DNA from: Siderastrea siderea
Taxonomy: Eukaryota > Cnidaria > Anthozoa > Scleractinia > Rhizangiidae
NCBI GenBank assembly: GCA_964030785.1
Contig: OZ034977.1
Span: forward strand, 27,245,652 to 27,309,651
Length of the DNA: 64,000 nucleotides
Direction of reading: 5' to 3'
Positions 40,001-52,000 of this stretch are shown here, piece by piece. The notes under the pieces are model-generated. The model made no database searches, was not told the DNA's origin, and saw only the letters and a list, made by a program, of their open reading frames with translations. The position numbers were made by a program, and so were the translations under genes. Each line of letters opens with the position of its first letter. The first letter of the stretch is position 1.

Positions 40001-43000
40001 GTCTTAAAGCACGCGAGAGAATTTCTATAATAAGACTGTGTTTGGGCATCTAGCACTCAAAACATATATGCTTATAAAAACTAATAAAACCAGAAGAGGG
40101 TATGAAATAATGAACTTACACTGGACATCAAGAGTGACACTAGCATTGACAGTTGAATTCAATCCATTCTCAGCTGAACACCAGTATATTCCAGAGTCAT
40201 TCCTGTTGGATTGAAAGCTCAAAGTATCCCCTGTGCTCACAGTCTTCCCATCCTTGGTCCAAGTTATTTTTGGTGCTGGGTTGCCTGTTGCATTACAGTG
40301 GAATGTTGCGGTGTCTGTCTCAATGATTCTCTGATCATTCGGCTTTGTGATCAAACTTGGAGGGACTGTGAAAAAAAAAGGAGAACATGCAAGCTATTAA
40401 GTCGATATTTATGCGAACATACGCACTTTTTATGATTGCGATTGTTGACCTGTTTAAAGGGCGTAACAGCATCGTTTATAAAATCCGAAAAATTTTCTTT
40501 ACCTTGTGGGGACCACATTTTCTCACTGTAGCAGTGCTCAGTAGGAGACTAATTGGTTTTCTTTTGACATTTAAATTTACACTACAGAGTGATAATCTCT
40601 GAATTCACAGTTGTATATCCAGTCTTGCTTGGCACATTTCATTTACCCCTAACAATAAACTCAGTCTGGGAGTCAGTCAATGTGAGGAAAAATAGTGATT
40701 GGATCCCTTACTTCCGGATGCCAACTCAAGACATTTGTCGGAGATCATGCGCCCTTATAATAAACCACAGGACCATTTCTGATGCTAAAAAGGAAGCCAA
40801 CTGTGCAAGTTGTTTTTGATAGTGGGTGGCAGTGGAGGGTCATGGGGTTATAGTGCCACCCTTGTGACAAACGGAAGCCAGTTTACCTATTCAGCACGTG
40901 ACAGAGCGCCACGTTTACCATAACTACTGTCTTTGTGAAATCATATCTTAGTCAGCTATACTTACACTGAACATTCAGGTTTGCACTGGCATTAACAGTT
41001 ATGTTCAATTCGTTCTCCACTGAGCACCAGTATTCTCCAGAATGGTCTCTTTTGGCCGTAAATTTCAGTTTTTCTCCTGTGCCCACAGTCTTTCCATCTT
41101 TAATCCATCGTATCTTTGGAACAGGATTACCAGTGGCAGCACAATGCAATGTTATTTCTTCGTTTTCAACCACTGTCCGATCAGAAGGTTTGCTGCTCAA
41201 ACTTGGTGGAACTATAACAAAACAATAAAAATAATGAAGCTGATAACTATGCTGCTGAGAAAAACAATCAGGCTACAACAGGTGGTTTTGGTTTCCCCTG
41301 CGCTGGGAAAGGACTTTCTTATATGGTCTGCACCGGGTTGCCCGCTGGACATGGAGTGGTTTTCGGCCGCTCTGTCCTGAACAGGGTGTGTATTTCAGTA
41401 TATAATTTCAATGGAGGTATCTGAATAGGGTCTGAGCTTGTCATAAACGTTTGTCGTCGTTAAATATGGCTTATACAGTATTTAGCAGTCCAAGATCGGA
41501 GCCTTTTGCCGGTCTTAAAAACACTTTCCAGTTGTATAAAGAAAGAGGCTGTGTACTTTGTTATTTGCCCTAAACAGGAACCTAAAATGGAGGGTGTTGT
41601 CCTTCACAGGGTAGGTATTTTAGCCTTCATTGTTCCTAAACAGGGCCATGGTCTTAAACATTCAGCGGCACCTCTATACCCACCTCTGTTGGCACCTCTT
41701 GGTTGGCACCTCTATTGCCCGTGTAAATCGAGATAATCTTAATATAAATTTAAATTAGTGTCTCTGCGCTTGAAGTAGAAAATGGGAAAAAATCCTAAGA
41801 CGTTTCGAGACTGCTGTCTCTTCTTCAGTGAGAAATAATGCCGTTAACCAGTAACGCGCGTTGGTTAACTTTGAAAGTCACAAGACTTTACAACCGAGTG
41901 GAATGAACATTGACTTTGCATTTCTCTGATTGTTACTTTTTAGCGCGCGCGCGTGTGTCTTAGATACATTTTTGACTTTCAAGATTAACCGACGAGCGTT
42001 ACTGGTTAATGGCATTATTTCTCACTGAAGAAGAGACAGCAGTCTCGAGACGTCTGAGGATTTTTTCCCATTTTCTACTTCAAGCGCAGAGACCTCTATA
42101 CCCAAACATGCGTCAAGTTCCCTTTCCCCTAGCCCTCAGATGGTTTTGTTCTTTTTTAACAGACTGGATATAGATGCAAACATTAGATGTTTTCAATTCT
42201 CAATTAATTCAGTTGTATTTCAGCAGCTCTTATTTTAACACTTACACTGCACATCAAGGTAAGCACTGGCGTTGACAGCCTTGTTTATCCCATTGTCTGC
42301 TGAGCACCAGTATTCTCCAGACTGATTCCTGAAGGCTGCAAATGTCAGCGCCTCTGCTGTACTCACAGTCTTTCCATCTTTAGTCCACGTTATATCTGCA
42401 GTTGGGTTCCCTGTTGCAGAACAACGCAATGTTGCAATGGCACCCTCGACGACAGTCGTGTTGGTTGGTATCGTAGTTAAACTTGGTGGAACTGTAACAA
42501 AATCAAATTCAAAATAAGATTAGCTCCTTTTGTCGTGAACATTCGTAACATCGACACCTTCGTTAGGAAGTAATTTAAAGGGGACCTCTCTAAAAAAAGT
42601 TTCCTCACTTACACAGAACATCAAGAGTAGCACTAGCATTGACTGTTACACCAAGACCATTCTCCACCGTACACCAGTATTTTCCTGAATGACTCTTCAG
42701 CGTTTTGAGGGTCAGTGCGTTTCCTTCACCCACAGTCTTCCCATCTTTGCTCCATGATATCTTTGGCACAGGGTTACCAGTGGCGGCACAATGCAGTGTC
42801 AGTTGATCTTTTTCGACGACTGTGTGGTCAAGTGGCTTGGTAATCAAACTTGGTGGAACTGAAATCAAAGCAATCAATACTTAGGGAAATAACTGCAAGC
42901 CTGAAGCAGGTGATAAAAAATTTAAAAAAACGTTTTCTTCAGTGGCAGAAAAGGTGTTTCGTCAACGATTTTGATTGTGATATGGATTTGAAGATAATGG

Positions 43001-46000
43001 ATCGTCGTGAAGTGATATTGCCCTTAAAGAGGTTAAATGGCACAATATTGGACACCATACAGAGGTTAAAGGGTAAAAATACATATATTTCTTCTGCCTA
43101 AACAAAAAAACAAGATCCTTCTAAATACAAAATCACTTATAAGTGAGAGATCGCCTCTCTCGAGACGAGATGCAAGATGCAAGAACAATCACGTTCAAAA
43201 CAATTCACGTTCCTACAATTCTCTGGAGAAATTGTTTTTACAATATGCCTCGCCGTGTATGGATTAATAACCGATTTACAAGAAAGATGATACACATTAA
43301 AGTAATAAAACCTTTAAAAAGCAAACTACTTTTTTTTAGGTCTAATTTAAGAAATTAGTCAATAAATCTTCTGATATTTGCATAACTCCCAGAAAAGTAA
43401 TTGAGAACACTTAGTTCCACCTCCACCTCCGCCTCCGCCTTTTTTCTCTTTTCTCTTGTGTTCTAAAATGCTTATCCCTTCCACAATATACTGCATGGTT
43501 TTACGTTCTTTATTTGCTCATCATTACTTACACTGAACGTCGAGATTGGCACTCTCTATGACGGTGGCATTCAAGCCATTGTCCGCTGAACACAAGTATT
43601 CCCCAGAATGATTCCTGTGCGTTACAAATCTCAGCGTGTCTTCTGTTCCCACAGTCTTACCATCCTTGGTCCATGTTATCTTTGGAACTGGGTTTCCGGT
43701 GGCATTGCAGTAGAATGTAACAGTGCCAGTTTCGATAACTGTTTGGTTTGATGGCTTTCGTGTTAAACTTGGCAGAACTGTAATAAACAAATATAAATTC
43801 ATCAGTATAAACCGGACGGTTGTTGCAATCGCCAATTGGCGACCGATTCATTTGAAAATGCGGTTCACTGTTTTAAGCCTTAGGCCCTCAATCTCCGGAT
43901 CACAATAAGGTTTTCCAGCATGAAGCAATTGAAAGTATATTTACCCCCCCCCCCCCCCTCAAAGACTGCGATGCTTAGACATCGGGGGATTACCGTTTTT
44001 CCGCTGCATTCTAGGTTTTCCCATTCAGTTCGCCACTTCTTATTAGTGTTCATATTAGAATACCAGGGCAAATTTCTCGTCTGAGGGACAATAAAACGGA
44101 GAAGATTCTTGAGCAACGACACGCTATCACCAACAGACCACAGCGCCTCTCCAAAGGAATAAGGTCTTTTGATAACTTCTCATCAAACCAACGGCATTTT
44201 GTGGCGTGAGAAAAAACGTTACGGTCCCATAGTGACATTTACTTTAAAATTGATTAAGAAATGACTTCAAATCAAGCGATGCTGTTTTCGGCCATCTACT
44301 GCGAAGTACAATATTTGCAAGTTGCATTGGTATGGCCATTTTTTAAAGAACCCCTTATGGCCTGGCTCCGTGTCATTAGTCCAGGCTTTTGAAAAGGCGT
44401 TTCACATCCCCAAAACAAAAAGAAAAACAAATTTACAAATAGTTGAATCCCCGGTTCTTTAGTAAATGGCCACTAAAGAAACAACTCTTATAAGACTTTA
44501 AATTGCACTTACTAAACTGTTAGTCCAAAATCATCGACACGCAACGTTGTATTAGTTCCCAAGTTGTTTTGGTCTAGAGCACATCATAATTTCCAGGCAG
44601 TTCCAAAACATCTTAATTTGACTGTCAAATTGTTTAATTTCGGCTCGCGTCATATTACATCCAAATCTGCAAACCATGTAGTCCATGACATGTACACAAA
44701 GTATAACTATCACTATCAGAATGATGTTGTCATACTCACACAGCACATTGAGTATATGATATACAAACTCGCACAGTTTGAGCATTAAAGAGGCTTGTTC
44801 GTTTGTTTTCACTGAAATGCAATGGCAATCCTTGACCAGTTCTGAAATAGTCAGGCATGAAAGAAGCGGCTTTCTGATTGTTCGAGCAACTAAGATATGA
44901 AGCCTTGATACGTTGAGTGTAGTTCAGCTGGGGACACTGTGGGTTCAAATTTCCCGCATGTTGAATGAAAGAAGTGCGTAATAAGTATTAGAAACATATT
45001 TATCAATCGCCGACATCGCCACGACGTTGCCATACTTACATTGCACATCGAGATCAGCGCTTGCATTAACAGCTGCACCTAAACCATTGCTAGCTGAACA
45101 CCAGTATTTTCCAGAATGGCTTCTGTTGGTTTTTAAGCTCAATGTTTCTCCCTCTGCTAAAGTATTCCGATCTCTAATCCATGTTATCGTTGGGGTTGGA
45201 TTTCCAATGGCAGCACAAAGGAATTTAACTTCTTGATTTTCAATGAGTGTCTGATCAGAGGGTCGGGTAGTTAAACTTGGCGGAACTGTAAGAAAGGATT
45301 TTTTTTACAATTTAGTTAAAAAAGAATTATATGTAGATCATCGCAGTGAAGGTGTTTCAACCTAAGCGGTTGAAAAGAGGCAACCTGGTCCCCAGGGCCT
45401 TCTCCTCGTTCAAAATGGCGGTCGGAGAAACCCCTGGCCAAGGCTGCTGAAATACACCACGAATCGTGGAGTATTTTTTCACGTTCAAACAAAACAAAGA
45501 CATTTCATCGTGTTTGCGTGACCAAATTCTAACGAACTTTTGGAGCCACTTTTGCAGCCTTGGCCAGGGGTTTCCCCGACCGCCATTTTGAACGAGGAGA
45601 AGGCCCTGGGGACGAGGTTGGAAAAGAGGAAACCTGAAAAAATTCAAGCTCGAACGGGAATCGAACCCATGACCTCTGCGATACCGGTGCAGCGTTCTAA
45701 CCAACTGAGCTATCAAGCCAACTGGGAGCTGGTCAATTGAGAGTTCGTATTTATCCCGTAGATGGAGAATAAATGAACATGAACATATGAAATTCATATA
45801 TTTGAACTGCGGATAAAGATTGAAACGCTAAGGGTTCCATTCCCGTTCAAGCCTGAATTTTTTCAGGTTTCTTCTTTTCAACTGGTTATGTTGAAACACC
45901 TTCACTGCGATGATCTACATATAATTCTATCTTTATCCGCAGTTCAAATATGTGAATTTCATGTATTCATGTTCAATTTAGTTAAATGTAATTACAACGA

Positions 46001-49000
46001 TTTTCCCACGGTAATGATGTAGACAGATGAACACAGAATTACTCATAAGCCCTTCTGAGATCTTCCATCTTTGAAAAACAGTGTATATGCTTGAAATGAA
46101 GGGGAATTTCATAGTTTTAGGCATATGCACCGTTGTATTATCACTGGTTTTATCTATGCTAACATAAGGGATAACAACAATGTCTTAAAGCACGCGAGAG
46201 AATTTCTATAATAAGACTGTGTTTGGGCATCTGGCACTCAAAACATATATGCTTATAAAAACTAATAAAACCAGAAGAGGGTATGAAATAATGAACTTAC
46301 ACTGGACATCAAGAGTGACACTAGCATTGACAGTTGAATTCAATCCATTCTCAGCTGAACACCAGTATATTCCAGAGTCATTCCTGTTGGATTGAAAGCT
46401 CAAAGTATCCCCTGTGCTGACAGTCTTCCCATCCTTGGTCCAAGTTATTTTTGGTGCTGGGTTGCCTGTTGCATTACAGTGGAATGTTGCGGTGTCTGTC
46501 TCAATAATTCTCTGATCAGTCGGCTTTGTGATCAAACTTGGAGGGACTGTGAAAAAAAAAGGAGAACATGCAAGCTATTAAGTCGATATTTATGCGAACA
46601 TACGCACTTTTTATGATTGCGATTGTTGACCTGTTTAAAGGGAGTAACAGCATCGTTTATAAAATCCGAAAAATTTTCTTTACCTTGTGGGGACCACATT
46701 TTCTCACTGTAGCAGTGCTCAGTAGGAGACTAATTGGTTTTCTTTTGACATTTAAATTTACACTACAGAGTGATGATCTCTGAATTCACAGTTGTATATC
46801 CAGTCTTGCTTGGCACATTTCATTTAGCCCTAACAATAAACTCAGTCTGGGAGTCAGTCAATGTGAGGAAAAATAGTGATTGGATCCCTTACTTCCGGAT
46901 GCCAACTCAAGACATTTGTCGGAGATCATGCGCCCTTATGATAAACCACAGGACCATTTCTGATGCTAAAAAGGAAGCCAACTGTGCAAGTTGTTTTTGA
47001 TAGTGGGTGGCAGTGGAGGGTCATGGGCTTATAGTGCCACCCTTGTGACAAACGGAAGCCAGTTTACCTATTCAGCACGTGACAGAGCGCCACGTTTACC
47101 ATAACTACTGTCTTTGTGAAATCATATCTTAGTCAGCCATACTCACACTGAACATTCAGGTTTGCACTGGCATTAACAGTTATGTTCAATTCGTTCTCCA
47201 CTGAGCACCAGTATTCTCCAGAATGGTCTCTTTTGGCCGTAAATTTAAGTTTTTCTCCTGTGCCCACAGTCTTTCCATCTTTAATCCATCGTATCTTTGG
47301 AACAGGATTACCAGTGGCAGCACAATGCAATGTCATTTCCTCGTTTTCAACCACTGTCCGATCAGAAGGTTTGCTGCTCAAACTTGGTGGAACTATAACA
47401 AAACAATAAAAATAATGAAGCTGATAACTATACTGCTGAGAAAAACAGTCAGGCTACAACAAGTGGTTTTGTTTCCCCTGCGGGGGGGAGGGGACTTTTT
47501 AATATGGTCTGCACCGGGTTGCCCGCTGGACATGGTGTGGTTTTCGGCCGCTCTGTCCTGAACAGGGTATGTCATTTCAGTATATAATTTCAATGCAGCT
47601 GTCTGAACAGGGTCTGAACTTGTCATAAACGTTCGTCGTCGTTAAATATGGCTTATACAGTAGTTAGCAGTCCAAGATCGGAGCCGTTTGCTAGTCTTTA
47701 AAACACTTTCAAGTTGTATAAAACAAGAGGCTGTGTACTTTGTGATTTGCCCTAAACAGGAACCTAAAATGGAGGGTGTTGTCATTCACAGGGTAGGTAT
47801 CGATTTTAGCCTTCATTGTTCCTAAACAGGGTCATGGTCTCAAACATTCAGCGGCACCTCTATACCCAAAAGGGAAAATTGCATTAAAATTGTGTTGCAC
47901 AAATCTTAATGTAAATTTAAATTAGTGTCTCTGCGCTTGAAGTAGAAAATGGGAAAAAATCCTCAGACGGTTCGAGACTGCTGTCTCTTCTTCAGTGAGA
48001 AATAATCCGTTAACCAGTAACGCGCGTTGGTTAACTTTGAAAGTCACAAGACTTTACAACCGAGTGGAATGAACATTGACTTTACATTTCTCTGATTGTT
48101 ACTTTTTAGTGCGCGCGCGTGTGTCTTAGATACATTTTTGACTTTCAAAATTAACCGACGAGCGTTACTGGTTAATGGGATTATTTCTCACTAAGGAAGA
48201 GACAGTAGTCTCGAAACGTCTGAGGATTTTTTTCCATTTTCTTCTTCAAGCGCAGAGACCTCTATACCCAAACATGCGTCAAGTTCTCTTTCCCCTAGCC
48301 CTCAGATGGTTTTGCTCTTTTTTAACAGGTTGGATTAACAGGTTAGATGTTTTCAATTCTTAATTAATTCAGTTGTATTTCAGCAGCTCTTATTTTAACA
48401 CTTACACTGCACATCAAGGTAAGCACTGGCGTTGACAGCTTTGTTTATCCCATTGCCTGCTGAGCACCAGTATTCTCCAGACTGATTCCTGAAGGCTGCA
48501 AACGTCAGCGCCTCTGCTGTACTCACAGTCTTTCCATCTTTAGTCCACGTTATATTTGGGGTTGGATTCCCTGTTGCAGTACAACGTAATGTTGCAATGG
48601 CACCTTCGACGACAGTCTTGTTAGTTGGTATCGTAGTTAAACTTGGTGGAACTGTAACAAAATCAAATTCAAAATAAGATTAACTCTTTTTGTCGTGAAC
48701 ATTCGTGACATCGACACAATCGTTAGGGAATAATTTAAAGGGGGATCTTTCTAAAAAAGCTCAGCATAGCTTGCTAAGATCTCCTGCCATTATTTCCTGT
48801 TAACTAAACAAGAATGGTTACGACTGAGGGGGATTAAGACGGATTATGAACGACAAACTTGAAAAAAAAATTCTAATTTCTTCAAGATGCGTTATCCGTG
48901 ACGTAGCTCCATTGACTCTTTCATAGACCGTTTACACAGTAAAAACCTGTACATCATATCACACTAATACTAAACGTTTCAGTCTTGGGTTAAATTCTGA

Positions 49001-52000
49001 CGTGTGAGATAGTTACTTTGCAGTGATGTAATTATAACTTTTGGCACTGTGGATAAAATCGCAAAGAATAGCCATCTAAGTGAAAACTATGGAGGAACTT
49101 TTTCTATGGTACTTTTCGATTTCTTTTTTGCTTGCTGAGCATCGATGGTAGCGAAATGATTTCCTCACTTACACAGAACATCAAGAGTAGCACTGGCATT
49201 GACTGTCACGCTAAGACCATTTTCTGCTGTACACCAGTATTTTCCTGAATGACTCCTCAGCGTTTCGAGGGTCAGTGTGTCTCCTTCACCCACAGTCTTC
49301 CCATCTTTGCTCCATGATATATTTGGCACAGGGTTACCAGTGGCGGCGCAATGCAGTGTCAGTTGTTCTTTTTCGATGACTGTCTGGTCAAGTGGCATGA
49401 TAATCAAACTTGGTGGAACTGAAATGAAAGCAGTCAATATTTAGGGAAATAGCTGCAAGACTTATGCAGGTGATTAAAAATCTTTTTCCATACTGGCAGA
49501 AAATGTGTTTGGTCAACGATTTTGATTGTGAAATGGATTTCAAGCTTGGATCGGTGTGACATGATATTACCCATAAAGAGGTTAAATGGTAAAATACTGC
49601 ACACCATAAAGAGGGTAAAGGGTAAAAAAAATACATATATTTTTTCTGCCTAAACAAAAAAAGATCCTTCCAAATAAAAAATCACTTTTAGTTGAGAGAT
49701 GGCGTTTCTCGAGATAAGATTCAAGAACTAGTGGAAAAAAAAAAAAGAAAACACGTTGTTCGTACAATATGCCTCGCCGTGTATGGATTAATAACTGATT
49801 TCCAAGGCAAATTATAAACAGTAAAGTAACAAAACCTTTAAAAAGCATATTACTTATTAGTCAATAAAAAAAATCTCCTGGTATTTGCATACTTAATCTC
49901 CTGGTATTTCCATAACTTCCAGAAACGTAATTGAGAACACTTAGTTTCACCTCCACCTTCACCGCCCCCTTTTTTCTGTGTTCTCTTGTGTTCTAAAGTG
50001 CTTATCCCTTCCACAATATATTTCATGGCCTTACGTTCTTTATTTGCCCATTATTACTTACACTGAACGTCGACATTGGCACTCGCCACGACCGTGGCAT
50101 TCAAGCCATTGTCCGCGGAGCACAAGTATTCTCCAGAATGATTCCTGTGCGTTACAAAGCTCAGCGTGTCTTCTGTTCCCACAGTCTTACCATGCTTGGT
50201 CCATGTTATCTTTGGAACTGGGTTTCCAGTGGCATTGCAGTAGAATGTAACAGTGCCAGTCTCGATAACTGTCTGGTTTGATGGCTTCCGTGTTAATCTT
50301 GGCGGAACTGTAACAAATAAATGTAAATTCATCAGTATTTAACTTAAGATTTTATAAGTATAAACCAGACGGTCGTTGCAATCGCTATTCCATTCGCCAA
50401 TTGGCGACCGATTCATTTTAAAATATGGTTAACTGTTTTAAGCCTTAGGCACTCAACCTCCGGATCATAGTCTGGTTGTCCAGCAAGAAGCGATTGAAAG
50501 TGTATTTACCAACCCCCCCCCCCCCCCCCCCACTCCCGCAGACTGTGATGCATGGTCATCGCGGGATTACCCTTTTCCGCTGCATTTTACATTTTCTCAT
50601 TCGGCTCACTACTCAGTGTTCTTACTAGAATACCATGAGAAGTTTTTTGTCTGAGGAAACAATAAAACGGATAAGAGTCTTTAGGAACAAAGCCCTATCA
50701 CTATCAATAGACCCCAGCGCCTCCAAAGGAATAAGGTCTATTGACAACTTATTAAACCAACGCATTTTGTAGGGTGGAAAAGAAATGCGGTCCCATAGTG
50801 ACATTTACTCAAAAAAAATGATTAGGGAATGACTTCAAATCAAGCGATAATGTTTTCGACTAATCCACTGCGAACGTGAATATTTGCAAGTTGCATTGGC
50901 AAGGTCGTTTTTTTGAAGAGCCCTTTATGGTCCAGCACCATGCCATTAGTCTAGGCTTTTGAAAGGGCGTTCCACATCCCCAAAACAAAAAGAAAAACGT
51001 TAAAGTACCAACTTCAACCTCCGGTTCTACAGTAAATGGCCATTAAAAAAATAACTCTTATAAGACTTTAAATTATTAGTCCAAAATCGTGAACACTCAA
51101 CGTTGAATCAGTTCCCAACTTTAACACAGTGTAATGCATCGCCTAGAGCACACCATAATTTCCCGGCAGATCCAAAAAATTCTAATTTGACCAACAAATT
51201 GTTCAATTTCGGCTCGCGTCAAATTACATCCAAATCGGCAAACCATGTACGCCATTACGTATACACAAAGTATAACTATCACTATCAGTATGATGTCGTC
51301 ATACTCACACAGCACATTGAGATCAGCGCTAACGTTGACAGGTCCACCCAAGCCATTGTCCGCTGAACACCAGTACTTCCCAGACTGGTATCTCTTGGTT
51401 TCAAAGCTCAGTGTGTCCTCTGAACCCACAGTTTTCCCATCTTTCATCCAAGTTATCTTTGGAACAGGGTTACCAATAGCGGAACAATTGAATGTCACTT
51501 GCTGGTTCTCAACGACTGTTTGATCAGACGGCTTGGCAGTAAAACTTGGGTAAACTATAAGGTAATAACAAGGAATAAGTAACGTGCCCTTTGATGGAAG
51601 TGAGGAGAGAGTTAACTTTGTTATGTAACCAACATTCCTGCTTTCCTTAAGTAAAATATGTTGCGCCTATATGCTGATAAGTTTCTGATCATCAACATTT
51701 ACATATGAAAAGAAGGAAGTTAACTCCATCATCGCTTTAACTCAAGACCAGGGCACTGAACACAAAACTGTAAGTTAGGCTTATTTAGCATTTCTCGCAA
51801 ATATTTTCTGATCGTGTGCACCTGGAAATCTGTACCTTCACTCCACTGCAGAACAATCAGAGATTTTAGACCAATCGTCTAAACCTAAAACCAAAACCAA
51901 TTCTTTCCAAAACGTCAACATTCGCCACCATTTTAGGTCTATACAGGGGTAAATACCCCTTTGGTCACACATAACTAGCTATACGGGAACAATTTTTCCC

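Larger units (their letters stand above)
39239..44752. repeat. 5.5-kb tandem block, copy 2 (cassettes 18-23)
   Basis: The block of 5,514 bp has junctions CACATTGAG/TATATGATATAC at both edges. Its left third matches copy 3 best and its right two thirds match copy 1 best, with the switch near 41.06-41.28 kb. Confidence 0.92.
44753..51321. repeat. 5.5-kb tandem block, copy 3 (cassettes 12-17)
   Basis: The block of 6,569 bp is longer because of a SINE insertion (45321-45973 plus target duplication) and about 390 bp of intron near 48.75-49.14 kb that copies 1 and 2 lack. It runs on into the intact type G cassette, so its right edge is the ancestral sequence. Identity with the others drops beyond about 47.4 kb. 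Confidence 0.92.
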
